Shown: positions 19,401-26,060 of the stretch, in pieces | Layout: each line of letters opens with the position of its first letter | How positions within the stretch are numbered: position 1 is the stretch's first letter | NCBI GenBank assembly: GCA_000482145.1 | Contig: AUXH01000104.1 | Coordinates: 1 to 40,886 of the forward strand | Reading direction: 5' to 3' | Source of the DNA: Strigomonas culicis | Lineage: Eukaryota; Euglenozoa; Kinetoplastea; Trypanosomatida; Trypanosomatidae | DNA length: 40,886 nucleotides | The notes under the pieces: generated by a model | Database searches by the model: none | Told to the model about the DNA's origin: nothing | The model's input: only the letters and a program-made list of their open reading frames with translations | Program-made: the position numbers and the translations under genes

Positions 19401-20147
19401 CCCAGCGGATGCATGTTGACCTCGCCCCGGTGAGAAAAACGTGTCCTCCAGAGACTTCATAAAGGACTGCACCTCCGTCTGGGTGTAGTGCGTGACGGTC
19501 AGCTTCAGGTGGTGTACAAAGTTAGCTTCTCCATCCCCTGCGTCTTCTGTCGGCGGTGTCGTGTTCAATTGCTTGGTGATGCGGAGAATCCGATAGTTCG
19601 ACGGACTACTCGCAGCCTCTTCTGCGAGAGGCGCAGTGAGGGGACAGTCATCCGCCCGCGCGCCGCCGTCCCCGCGCGCCAGAGCCGAGACCGCACGCAC
19701 AGGCGTGTCGGCGTGAATAAGAAAACAATACGACGGCGTGTCGTAGAAAATGATAGTCTCCATCGGCGCTCTGCCAATGCCATCGAGGGCGCAGGTGCAC
19801 TTGCAGCTGCTGTGGCCGCCACCGAGGGAGCTAGCAGCACCGCGACCCATATCGCTCTCCGGCTCCATACCGGCGCCGCTGTGCTCCTCCGCGGCATCTG
19901 TTACATAGCGGTCCGACTCCTCCTCACTCTCATAGGAGTCCGTGTCGCTGCTGCTGCCGCCGGAAGCGCGCTCGGCTGTCTTTGTATCCCACGTGCTGCT
20001 GCCCATGGCTGTGGTAGCGGAGACGGTGTCCACGGGGCTGCCGCGCTCGCGGCGGGCGTGGGCGTCTGGCCGCAGCTGAGGCGCTTGGGGTGCCGCGAGG
20101 GGCGCCTCGCCGTCCTCGCTCAGGGCGGCTGTGTGCTCCAGCGACAT
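13437..20147 (-). CDS. FIG4: FIG4-type SAC phosphoinositide phosphatase with DEP and DUF547-like extension
   Basis: FIG4/Sac3 removes the 5-phosphate of PI(3,5)P2 on endolysosomal membranes, working with the PIKfyve-Vac14 complex. In this 2,236-residue protein, about 128-330 matches the FIG4 N-terminal region (FYDTPSYCFLIH, YRILRITKQLN, GCVRFLHGYYLVLITRR). Residues about 500-900 are the SAC domain, with SSYVQVRGSVPLYWS and catalytic CVDGVDRTN (C817, R823), then IGVQYGGS near 875. Family members read CxDCLDR, so the Gly is a change in the P-loop. Beyond 900 there is more than 1,300 residues absent from yeast and animal FIG4. About 1507-1605 looks like a DEP domain (FTATQLVALL to VYLADPTSMLYLL). 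About 1755-1930 resembles DUF547 (GFLINLFNSFYVL, FANLYDLKQYIL, FRLYFSLMD). A His/Cys cluster (CGCHHYVHARHCPAH) lies near 1980-1995. The frame opens with a GTG at 20156; the first ATG is at 20147. Confidence 0.85.
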   Translation of the reverse strand: MSLEHTAALSEDGEAPLAAPQAPQLRPDAHARRERGSPVDTVSATTAMGSSTWDTKTAERASGGSSSDTDSYESEEESDRYVTDAAEEHSGAGMEPESDMGRGAASSLGGGHSSCKCTCALDGIGRAPMETIIFYDTPSYCFLIHADTPVRAVSALARGDGGARADDCPLTAPLAEEAASSPSNYRILRITKQLNTTPPTEDAGDGEANFVHHLKLTVTHYTQTEVQSFMKSLEDTFFSPGRGQHASAGDGGGSTSGEHPPWAPQKGTAKGLLGCVRFLHGYYLVLITRRTLVACIGPHRIFEVKDIRLLSLMHVGARPPAAAATGPGGGGGSALSRLRRSLHAERQRGGAAAGAREQPGEDEDETEDPGGGPPPGAAAARTGLGLLSSLAATVADTFSRLGVGQRPREELFQRQLLAACGPAALYYSHTYDLTHTLQANTCVLGAAAPRRRRVKYAWNDFLLEPFATSYNWSYDAGTYREAAATAAAAEVPSFAGATPLHFPPALEPWLVYCIKGAVVQQDVQPVAAAAADGYAPRRLRLTLIARSSTNRVGTRYLCRGVAASGHVANHVELEQIVVDESTLRLLPQQHAAVLAARCSCGGIQGHMSSYVQVRGSVPLYWSHEDTALPQPAIVLTHHRGADRRAAAPASDRAACQAHLQELLGDYGSPLHVLNLLKHQAHRARPTTARGAEEPAATATTDEEGEDGYGRGRNRHRREGHLSDAFQQLMEEIVADVERHQPRGDAAASAPILTYRALDLRRTGKDAWNVVAALAATQLQPRAQGGTGFFACARAPPAGDGPRPYRIALQEGVLRSNCVDGVDRTNIAQFLVGLHVLPAQLAALHLHLPPHGAHALLAERLLRMYLFVGDAIGVQYGGSAQVGAGVLQRRAMLWDQRMNLQRFYQNTMLDEEKQRGLHLLLGHYQPRPCTCGGSRRRGVTHRNAACGFCSRALDPALLGRKKLDAALRGCVAATATNDVGAVPAADPASAPPRCTWWAEALQWHRQHYAPLREQCGGSGHRLLLPYPSATAAPEAAGDDTVSSAQPLALWIQQRMLGARPPRCDLPSDTAAARPALVHTAKLHRDASDAEKGQPHRTQPESLTLFSILHGNVESPSVDGARGLGEAAPPDTLLVLPLTAYTATEAPCRLYIPPTPSPLLAVGDSEGCADRRAPALALLAYCGVAVPPDTGRETERPLSFALRDYAAVVAGSVYERNKRQLRGLWRQMAQEELFASGPAQQAPLSLMERHRRRGDTRKERPTPWESAHLQSTYAAACQHMALQRAMEESLCAAGGPCGDEGPRGLWNNDALVALMAECGVFYASAPCDSGTARFRRFMQQGPSDEGAPPCAVRLPAEALAQTDVAVLMERMALAFSQFTAAEQWQREDGAASGRGTHGSSLWRIVNQHKLFNLLLVVQRHGRAATAPPGPHPSSTTATGPSHSAAAPTAHETRQLVYQFITDLQYGILTELVRQNAACTVDVVRYTDQYPSGVSAADGAALIPLTVQFRRHYLDERRVVFTATQLVALLSPHMRALCALLRQQRTGGACPSHEDDSSTTLRDVSRAWCLLLWCVQQRIVGTVFPLPAAADDQTVCVYLADPTSMLYLLLPPSAQLRRDEAAPTPAALRHAPLLRSAAGVNGYRLSMQFAQRAFAAVERLFALQHRHPSVLQFDVCRRVQFADRSRPALAETSPSSPTGGRGHPHAAGGGTRPAHRHVVQQLCALRGCAHEECEALSGLATFFQTRAFCDPQPRCPLTHLGFLINLFNSFYVLFRLQVLLECLHDLLPPIPAAEAEGGPGGHGRRTTRSALLFYHARRVGVTVQRRTFANLYDLKQYILHTGAADARQHAEACGTASAWHRAGDLLTTAYLCKWQHAFRYVPDMPPPSSPTEPGAIRDASDAEALHAYWSTVQQDSIGAASGASPLAFRLYFSLMDTYLPLQEDADNAKGHWTSYWQPQPQHAPQQVHADPPGALARMMDHPESFLCGCHHYVHARHCPAHGELLARGVEAPRRINWSHLLQEEPLLHLFSLFRVAHRWTDRAAPAATGPGGERARWHLCEPIDAEQPVTAEGSETRNLLHVTLRQTQQFLPHLARWAAAEGPTPRSAPPGPDSPWRRHARTRSASGAAAAPVTAPSAAPRSPSRSRSVWEEHQPPRSAGAADSAGEGEPPPLNAAALPGVFFLLAEWCRAGAGDAPRDIARRPAPSLREVRMHVERSAASGEGALAALAALRGLWGPS

Positions 20148-20684
20148 GTACGGCACGTCTACGTGGTTTGGGTATACTGATCAATGAACGTGTGGATATG
20201 TGTACGTGTATAAATACATATTCGTTCAACTCTATGAAGTGTTGAATGCGTCGCTGTCCCTCCAAAAAGAAAAAGAAGAGCTGTTGTTGTGACAATAGGT
20301 AAAATTGAACTTCAGCACTATTTTCAATGGCAGATGTAAGGAAGGGGAAATAAAAAGAGGGAGCGATAAGGCATCGGCACGCACGTATATAACTATACAA
20401 TTCAATAGATGTATATTGGTTTGTGAATAGTAGGAAAAAAGCACAACGTCCTCCTCTTTTTCACACTCCTCGTCCTCACAACTTTATATGGTGATCTACA
20501 GATCAGAATACTTACAGTGAGTCAATAGCAAAAAAAAAATATGAGAATTCATTTTGTCAGTTTTCCTTTTTCTTTTTAATTCTCCTTTATCCCATTTTGT
20601 CTCACTCAGTCACAGTAACAAAGATTAAGGCATCTGCACGAGGCACCCACAGAGACATGCACGCGCACACGTATCTATTACTGT
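20148..20684. other. Intergenic region, FIG4-like gene / ERI1-Tpt1 gene
   Basis: No gene seen in 537 bases: the FIG4-like 5' UTR with its acceptor, A/T-rich sequence, an A10 run at about 20530-20539 and a T-rich run at 20561-20585. It also contains the 3' UTR of the exonuclease/Tpt1 gene. Confidence 0.7.
20260..20281 (-). promoter_or_regulatory. Predicted trans-splice acceptor for FIG4-like gene
   Basis: Minus-strand CTCTTCTTTTTCTTTTTGG followed by AG at 20260-20261; a second AG at 20254-20255 is also possible. The 5' UTR would be about 106-112 nt. Both lie downstream of any other in-frame ATG. Confidence 0.5.
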
Positions 20685-22361
20685 TCACAGGGGCAACGCC
20701 TGCCCCGTCTTGCGGTCGACCACCTTGCGAATATAGGCGAGGGGGAGTTGACGCGTCTCCCCCACCCCCGGCGTTAGGATGACCCCATTGTCACTTTCCA
20801 AGAGCGGCACGCCCTCGCGCAGCACCTTCTCCACGTCCAAGTACAAGAGCACCTGCACGTCCGCGCGCATGCCGCTGATGACGCCCGCGCTGCCGGGCAG
20901 CCCGCGCGCCAGGTGGATGTGGGTGCGGCCCATGCAGGAGAGATAGCCGCACTCGCGGATGAGCTGCCACGCACGGTGATAGGTGCCGTGCACGGCCTGC
21001 AGCGGCGCGCCGTCCGCCACGCTCTGCTGGAACTCCGCCAGCGTGATGACGCGCATGCCGAGGTCGAGGCCGGGCAGGCTGTGGCCCTGGTTCGCGCGGA
21101 GGTAGAGCACGGCATCCGCGGCGGCCGCGCCCGTCTCCCGCACCGTGGGTGCGCTGTACACAAGCTTGAAGCGCTGCTTGTCACTGGTGTGCACCTGGTG
21201 CGCGATGTCGGCGGGCGTCAGCTTGTACGAGCGGAGCTGCGGCAGCCGCAGCAGCTCCTCCACGCGCGCGTAGCCCTGTCGCGTCAATCGGATGCCGAGC
21301 TGGTCCGCCTTGTGCCGCAGCACCCTGCTGAGCGTCTTAGAGACGTTCTTCTGCTGCTCGGCGGTCATGGCGGCGGGCGCGCCGCGCTGCAGCAGCTCTG
21401 CGACGGCGTCACGGCTGTCATCCATCACGACAGTCGGCCGAGCGCGCGCGGGGGCCGCCTCGGCCGCGCTCGGGGGCAGCGGCGCTGCTGCTGGCGGCGG
21501 GGCGCCCGCCCCCGCATCGAGCGAGGTGGGTAGCTCGCCCAGCGGCGGCCAGCCGGCGGAGGGGTCCGCGCGCCACCAGCCGTTGGGCGGCGCGGCGCCG
21601 CGCGTCGGCAGCGGCGGGTGGCCTTGCCGGAGGAGCGCGCACACCACCGCGGCGATGTTGCGGCAGTCGTCGATGCCGCTGTGGTGGTGCCCCTGCAGCT
21701 CGAGGCCGACCGCGCGAAGCAGATCCGGCATGTCGCCGACGGGCACCGGCCGTCCGTCGCGGTCGCGGACGACCCCCCTCATGTAGTGCTTCAGGTTGCA
21801 CCACCGCTTCCACGCCGCGGGCACGGCGAGGCTGCCGCTCACGCGCAGCTGCGCCGGCAGCATCGTCTGCAGGTCCCAGTCGCCACACGTCACGATGCAG
21901 TAGCTGCGGTACGGCGGCGCGTCGCCGAGCCCACAGTCGTGCAGGAACTGCTTCGCAGCCGCGAACACCTCCGCGAATGGCGCGCTGCGGTCGACGGTGG
22001 CCTGCTCGATGCCGGTGAGCGCGGTGCAGTACGCCGAGAGGCGCGGGTGCAGCACCGGCCGCACGTAGCGCTGGAACTCCGCGACGATGGCCGCGCGCTG
22101 CGCATCGATAACCACAAAGGGCAACTCGATGACCTCCGGTTGCGGAATACGGTAGCCCTCCTCGCAGGTGGCCTCGAAGTCGAGCACCACATAGAGGTCG
22201 AAGGGCGGCGCCTGCGCTGCCCCGGGCGCGCCGCGCGCGGCGGGCGCCGCCACGACGCGCTGCACCGCCTCTGCGTCGAGCTGAGCGCCAGGGGCGGCGG
22301 GCATCCCGCCCCGGGGCGGGTGGCCGCCCGCGCGGGGCTGCGTGCGCCCGTTGTTCGACAT
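20685..22361 (-). CDS. Fusion of ERI1-like DEDDh exonuclease and Tpt1/KptA RNA 2'-phosphotransferase
   Basis: A 558-residue two-enzyme protein. Residues about 53-245 are an ERI1/3'hExo-type 3'-5' exonuclease: LDFEAT (first Asp and Glu near 58-60), EVIELPFV, YCTALTGIEQ, CGDWDLQTML (Asp near 159), and GHHHSGIDDCRNIA supplying the final His and Asp near 226-231. An Ala/Pro linker follows. Residues about 335-555 are a Tpt1 domain, which removes the 2'-phosphate left at a tRNA splice junction by transfer to NAD+. Its Arg/His pair (RVLRHKADQLGI), LRANQGHS, HGTYHRAW and GRTHIHLARG are all intact. Kinetoplastids splice one intron-bearing tRNA, tRNA-Tyr, so a Tpt1 is expected. ERI1 enzymes trim 5.8S rRNA and other structured RNA ends. 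The frame begins at a GTG at 22415; the first ATG is at 22361. Confidence 0.9.
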   Translation of the reverse strand: MSNNGRTQPRAGGHPPRGGMPAAPGAQLDAEAVQRVVAAPAARGAPGAAQAPPFDLYVVLDFEATCEEGYRIPQPEVIELPFVVIDAQRAAIVAEFQRYVRPVLHPRLSAYCTALTGIEQATVDRSAPFAEVFAAAKQFLHDCGLGDAPPYRSYCIVTCGDWDLQTMLPAQLRVSGSLAVPAAWKRWCNLKHYMRGVVRDRDGRPVPVGDMPDLLRAVGLELQGHHHSGIDDCRNIAAVVCALLRQGHPPLPTRGAAPPNGWWRADPSAGWPPLGELPTSLDAGAGAPPPAAAPLPPSAAEAAPARARPTVVMDDSRDAVAELLQRGAPAAMTAEQQKNVSKTLSRVLRHKADQLGIRLTRQGYARVEELLRLPQLRSYKLTPADIAHQVHTSDKQRFKLVYSAPTVRETGAAAADAVLYLRANQGHSLPGLDLGMRVITLAEFQQSVADGAPLQAVHGTYHRAWQLIRECGYLSCMGRTHIHLARGLPGSAGVISGMRADVQVLLYLDVEKVLREGVPLLESDNGVILTPGVGETRQLPLAYIRKVVDRKTGQALPL

Positions 22362-22811
22362 GGCGCGGAGTGATGTGCGGACAAGGGAGGCTATACCAAT
22401 GACGGTGCGTCGCACAGCGGGGACTCTGTTGTACAGCGGAGAATAATGTGCCTTAGCCTTTTTTTTCTTTTTTTTCTTCCTTGCCTTCCCCCTTCAAGCT
22501 GTATTGCTATTAGTCTAAGCTCTTGAAGTGCATAGAGTAAAGGGAGATTGCAGCAGTAATCGGCAAGAAAGGGGCCGTGCACCGCGTGCCACGGCAACGG
22601 TAGTGCGTACGCGCCTACGGGCTAATACCGTGCATGAAACATATAAGTGTTTTTAGTATACAAAACAGAACAAAAAAAAAAGTGAGATACAAAAGTACAC
22701 ATGCAAAAAAAAAAAATCTACAATCAAAGACCCTTTGGTCGCCATCCGCACAGAGAGCAGTATCGTAACGCGTGTTGCTCTACGTGAGAAGCAATTCTTC
22801 TCGTATCGCGT
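22362..22811. other. Intergenic region, ERI1-Tpt1 gene / 451-residue gene
   Basis: 450 bases with no gene. A pyrimidine block on the + strand (22459-22495) and two A runs (22671-22681, 22705-22717) stand out. No clean acceptor is visible for the ERI1-Tpt1 gene: the A runs give a T tract whose next AG on the minus strand is at 22622-22623, implying a 260-nt 5' UTR, but weaker tracts nearer the ATG are possible. Confidence 0.6.
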
Positions 22812-24167
22812 TTACTGCACCCTCCGTAGGCCTTGGCAAATGTCACGCAGCGAAAGGCCGTCGCGCGCGCGCGTTTCGTCATGGTGCAGCTCTGCGCGGC
22901 GGCGGGCCGGCTCGGGCCGCACCACCGGCTGCGCGCGCGACGCCCACGGTGGCCGGCCGACATACGTCGCGTGAGGGGTGCGCTCCTGCGGCGCCTCGCT
23001 GCCCCCCTCACTGCAACTGTCCTCGTCGTACTCGCCTGTCGGATGGCGCTCCAGCTCCGCCTCTTCGCCGTGAGGCGCGGCGGCGCCGAGGCCCGGCCGC
23101 GGCTGCCGGCGGGGGGTGTCGCTGTAGTCGGAGGGGAGGGGCTCCGGGGCGGGCGAGGGGAAGTCACCCCACGGGTCGGGCGTGCCGCACCCGCTCGCCT
23201 CCGCCGGCGCCGGCCGGCTCTCCAGGAGTCGCCTCGATGCGGACGGCGGCCGAGGCGGTGTTGCGTTGTCTCTGTCGCCGCCGTACAGGGGGTACATGTA
23301 GTAGGATGCGGCGCGCGGCGTGGCCGTGTTTCGCGCCGCCGGCGGCTCGCTGCCGCCAGCCGCCCGCGGGGCGTCACAGTAGTAGGCATCCGGGTTGCTG
23401 CGGCTGCTGTTGTCCGCCGTCCGCACGCTCGCCTCTATGGTGGAGAGCTCCGCGTGGTCTGCCCTCACGTCCTCCTCGCGTGTCCCCGGCCCCTCGCACT
23501 CGTCCTGGTACTGCCGGACCATGCGCTCTAAGATGCGCGACTCGCGCTCCAACATGCGCTCCAGCAGCTGCACCTTGCGCAGCTGCCGCTCCAGCGGGTC
23601 CACGGGCTCCGCCGCGGCCGCCTCCACCGGCTCCGCGGCGGCGCGCCGCGCCTCGCCTCCCGCGTGCACCGGCGCCGACCGGAAGTCCAGCGGCGGGCGC
23701 TCGAACAGGTTCAGCGGCGGCCGCAGGCCGGCCGCCGTGGGGTCGCGCTGGAACACCTTCTTGTGCGTGTGCAGACGGTCGGGGTCGTAGGCGTAGAGCC
23801 ACTCGTCGTTCTTGTCGCACCCCTCCAGGTGGAGGGACGCGGCGCCCTGCGACGGCGCGCGACCGGTGCTGCCCGTGGCGCGCCTGACCGGGAAGCCCTC
23901 CGCCGCAATGCGCTCTGCGAACTCCTTTCCGGGACCTTTGGGGCGCGGCCCCGGCGGCTTCGGCTTTGCGCGGTCGCTGAGCGCGGGGGGCTGGCGGGGG
24001 TGCTTCTCGTGCGGCGGCGCGTCCACGCCGCCGCCGCCGGAGGGGTCGCGGAACACATTGTACGTTCCGTCGCCGAATTGAATCTGACTTCGGTGCAGAC
24101 GGGGGAACACGCGCCGGCCCTTATGGTGCTCCAAGACGCCGGAGGACTGGTCGCGCAGGAAAGACAT
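22812..24167 (-). CDS. Unknown protein with a short coiled coil and low-complexity tail
   Basis: 451 residues, no recognised domain. The first 60 residues (LEHHKGRRVFPRLHRSQIQF, then FGDGTYNVFRD) and a segment near 115-145 (DEWLYAYDPDRL, HTHKKVFQRDP) look conserved and folded or peptide-like. A charged helix near 195-222 (LERQLRKVQLLERMLERE) is a likely coiled coil. The last 230 residues are Pro/Arg/Ser/Glu-rich and probably disordered, ending in a basic-acidic stretch. There is no signal peptide or membrane helix. Cytoskeletal or flagellar proteins of these organisms often look like this, but that is only a guess. The start at 24167 is the first ATG, 41 nt after an acceptor. Confidence 0.75.
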   Translation of the reverse strand: MSFLRDQSSGVLEHHKGRRVFPRLHRSQIQFGDGTYNVFRDPSGGGGVDAPPHEKHPRQPPALSDRAKPKPPGPRPKGPGKEFAERIAAEGFPVRRATGSTGRAPSQGAASLHLEGCDKNDEWLYAYDPDRLHTHKKVFQRDPTAAGLRPPLNLFERPPLDFRSAPVHAGGEARRAAAEPVEAAAAEPVDPLERQLRKVQLLERMLERESRILERMVRQYQDECEGPGTREEDVRADHAELSTIEASVRTADNSSRSNPDAYYCDAPRAAGGSEPPAARNTATPRAASYYMYPLYGGDRDNATPPRPPSASRRLLESRPAPAEASGCGTPDPWGDFPSPAPEPLPSDYSDTPRRQPRPGLGAAAPHGEEAELERHPTGEYDEDSCSEGGSEAPQERTPHATYVGRPPWASRAQPVVRPEPARRRAELHHDETRARDGLSLRDICQGLRRVQ

Positions 24168-24208
24168 ATGTGCAGCGCAGAACGGACTCCTTCTAGTACT
24201 GGTTGGCT

Positions 24209-24266
24209 CTTGTGTGGGGTGGTGGGAGAAGAACGGAAGGAGAAGAGAGAGGGAAAAAAAAAAGGA
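24209..24266 (-). promoter_or_regulatory. Predicted trans-splice acceptor for 451-residue gene
   Basis: Minus-strand T10 plus CCCTCTCTCTTCTCCTTCC, then CCACCCCACACAAG, AG at 24209-24210, 41 nt before the ATG. Confidence 0.55.
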
Positions 24267-24400
24267 TATTCATGTACAAGAAAAAAAATGAGACGCGTAA
24301 CGCAACACGAAGAGAAAAACTACGCATATTTCACCCGTTCGTCGCCTTTTTATTATTATTAGAACAGTTGTGCCTTCGACATGGAGTGTACACGGATACT

Positions 24401-25750
24401 CTATGGATGTGACGCGGCGGGGGCGGCTGTGAGGATCGCGCACACCTCCTCCGGGGCGACTCGCCACACGTCATTCGTTCGCACGCACTGCACCTCAATC
24501 TGCGTGATCTCAGCGCCCGCGTCCTGCTGCTGCCGCACGCGGTTCCGCACGGTGACGAGCTCCCCCCGGTGCTCGCCCTTCACCATCAGCCCCTTCTCCA
24601 GCTTCTTGGGCACCACCGTGTCCACGTTCGCACACCCCACCACGTCGAACACGTGCGCGGGGTTCGCAGTGGCACCGGCGGTGCCGTAGAGCTCGAGGGG
24701 CGTGAGTCGCATCTTCTCCTCCTTCCGCGCGACCTTCAGCACGACTGCCTTGCTGCCGTAGCGGCCGCTGCCCTCCACCATGACGCGCACCACGAGCCGC
24801 GGCAGCACCCACCAGTCCGCCGCCGCCGGCTGCGCGGTGCCCTCCGCGGGCGCCGACGATGACGGCGGCGACGCGTGTGCTGGGGCAGCGGGGGCCGTGA
24901 GGGTCTCCACGGGCCGGCTGGCGGGGTCCGCCTTCCACCGGTGGTAGAGCCCCTGCTCCACGTACCCCGCGAAGCGCACATCCGCAAACCGCAGCTTCTC
25001 CCGTTTACCGCTGAGCGCCGTCACCTCGAGCTGCTTGTGCTGACGGTCGACGCGCGTGACCTCGAGCAGCGTGCCCACCATGTCCACCTCGATGGGTTTG
25101 CCGTACTGCTGCTCCGCGGCGGAGAGCGACTTCTCGCTCTTGAAGCCCTTCACCCAGCCCGTGGCCAGCGCCGCCGTGCCCGCACCCGTGGCCGTGGCCG
25201 GTGGCTTCTCCTGCACCGCGCCGGCGCTGCCCTGCAGCTGGAACAGCTTGGGCCGCCGACAGACGATGTCGCCCACCGCGATCGGGCGGGGCAGGTCGCC
25301 GTCGCCGCCAGCGGGCGGCTGGCCCTCGCTCTCCAGGAAGCCGCCGCTCGACAGCGGCACGTACGTCTCGACGCGCTGCAGCTTCGCGCGCGGAGGCGGC
25401 GTGCCGCCGGTGTGCGGCGCGCCCGCCGGGGCCGCGGTGCTGTCGTGCATCGCGTGCAGCAGCGACAGACCGACGGAGGCAGGGCGGGCGGAGGGCTGCT
25501 GCTGCTGGGGGTGGATGTCGTCGTCCTCCTCGTGGCCGAAGAAGGAGGCGGTGCGCCGCGCCGGGTCCTGCGGCGGCGGTGCCGGCTCCGCGCTACCACC
25601 GCGCTGGCGCGTGGGGCGCACCGTATCGTCGTCGTCCTCGGCGAACTGCTCGAGCTCCCGCAGGAAACGCTCTCGCGCGGAGAGCTTCGCGGCGGTGGGG
25701 TGGGGCGGCCCACCCTCCGCGTGAAGGCGCTTGGTGGGGTGCTCTTCCAT
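24401..25750 (-). CDS. KOW-motif protein resembling GPKOW/MOS2/Spp2 splicing factors
   Basis: 449 residues. The C-terminal third resembles the second KOW region and tail of GPKOW/MOS2. WWVLPRLVVRVM near 306-318 is followed by GRYGSKAVVLKV (Gly/Tyr/Lys spacing as in the family) and then DTVVPKKLEKGLMVKGEHRG near 372-392, a KOW motif, ending in an xVCAIL block near 440. In GPKOW and yeast Spp2 a G-patch activates the spliceosomal helicase DHX16/Prp2. No clear G-patch is present here; GWVKGFKSEKSLSAAEQQYG near 198-218 is the only Gly/Lys-rich candidate. The first 150 residues are disordered, with an acidic run and a short Q tract (QQQQ). A nuclear role in splicing, mainly trans-splicing in this group, is inferred from the KOW similarity. 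Unrelated KOW proteins remain possible. Confidence 0.72.
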   Translation of the reverse strand: MEEHPTKRLHAEGGPPHPTAAKLSARERFLRELEQFAEDDDDTVRPTRQRGGSAEPAPPPQDPARRTASFFGHEEDDDIHPQQQQPSARPASVGLSLLHAMHDSTAAPAGAPHTGGTPPPRAKLQRVETYVPLSSGGFLESEGQPPAGGDGDLPRPIAVGDIVCRRPKLFQLQGSAGAVQEKPPATATGAGTAALATGWVKGFKSEKSLSAAEQQYGKPIEVDMVGTLLEVTRVDRQHKQLEVTALSGKREKLRFADVRFAGYVEQGLYHRWKADPASRPVETLTAPAAPAHASPPSSSAPAEGTAQPAAADWWVLPRLVVRVMVEGSGRYGSKAVVLKVARKEEKMRLTPLELYGTAGATANPAHVFDVVGCANVDTVVPKKLEKGLMVKGEHRGELVTVRNRVRQQQDAGAEITQIEVQCVRTNDVWRVAPEEVCAILTAAPAASHP

Positions 25751-26060
25751 GTTCGAGGGAAGAAAAAACTAATGTATATATGTGCTAAAGTCTTGCGCGT
25801 CCTTCTGTGCTTGTATAGGTGCTTGTAGAATGTCTATAAGGCTGCGGGAAGGGGAGGAAAGAAAGAAGGGATGTGAGTAGCTATAAATCAAAAGACAATG
25901 CATACTGACGCAATTCACAGTGGCACACATTGCATTATCTCCGTATAACTGGACTGTCGCTGTCCTCGCTCTTCCTCTCTACAAAACGTACAATACACAA
26001 GAAGCAAAAACAACAACAAAAAACACTTATCACATTGCTGTCACTGATTACACAGTACAA
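25751..26060. other. Intergenic region, KOW gene / Asn-rich gene
   Basis: 310 bases: KOW gene 5' UTR and acceptor, then the 3' UTR of the Asn/Gln-rich gene with an A-rich run at 26005-26030. No gene seen. Confidence 0.7.
25842..25872 (-). promoter_or_regulatory. Predicted trans-splice acceptor for KOW gene
   Basis: Textbook minus-strand tract CCCTTCTTTCTTTCCTCCCC then TTCCCGCAG, AG at 25842-25843, 91 nt before the ATG at 25750. Confidence 0.68.
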
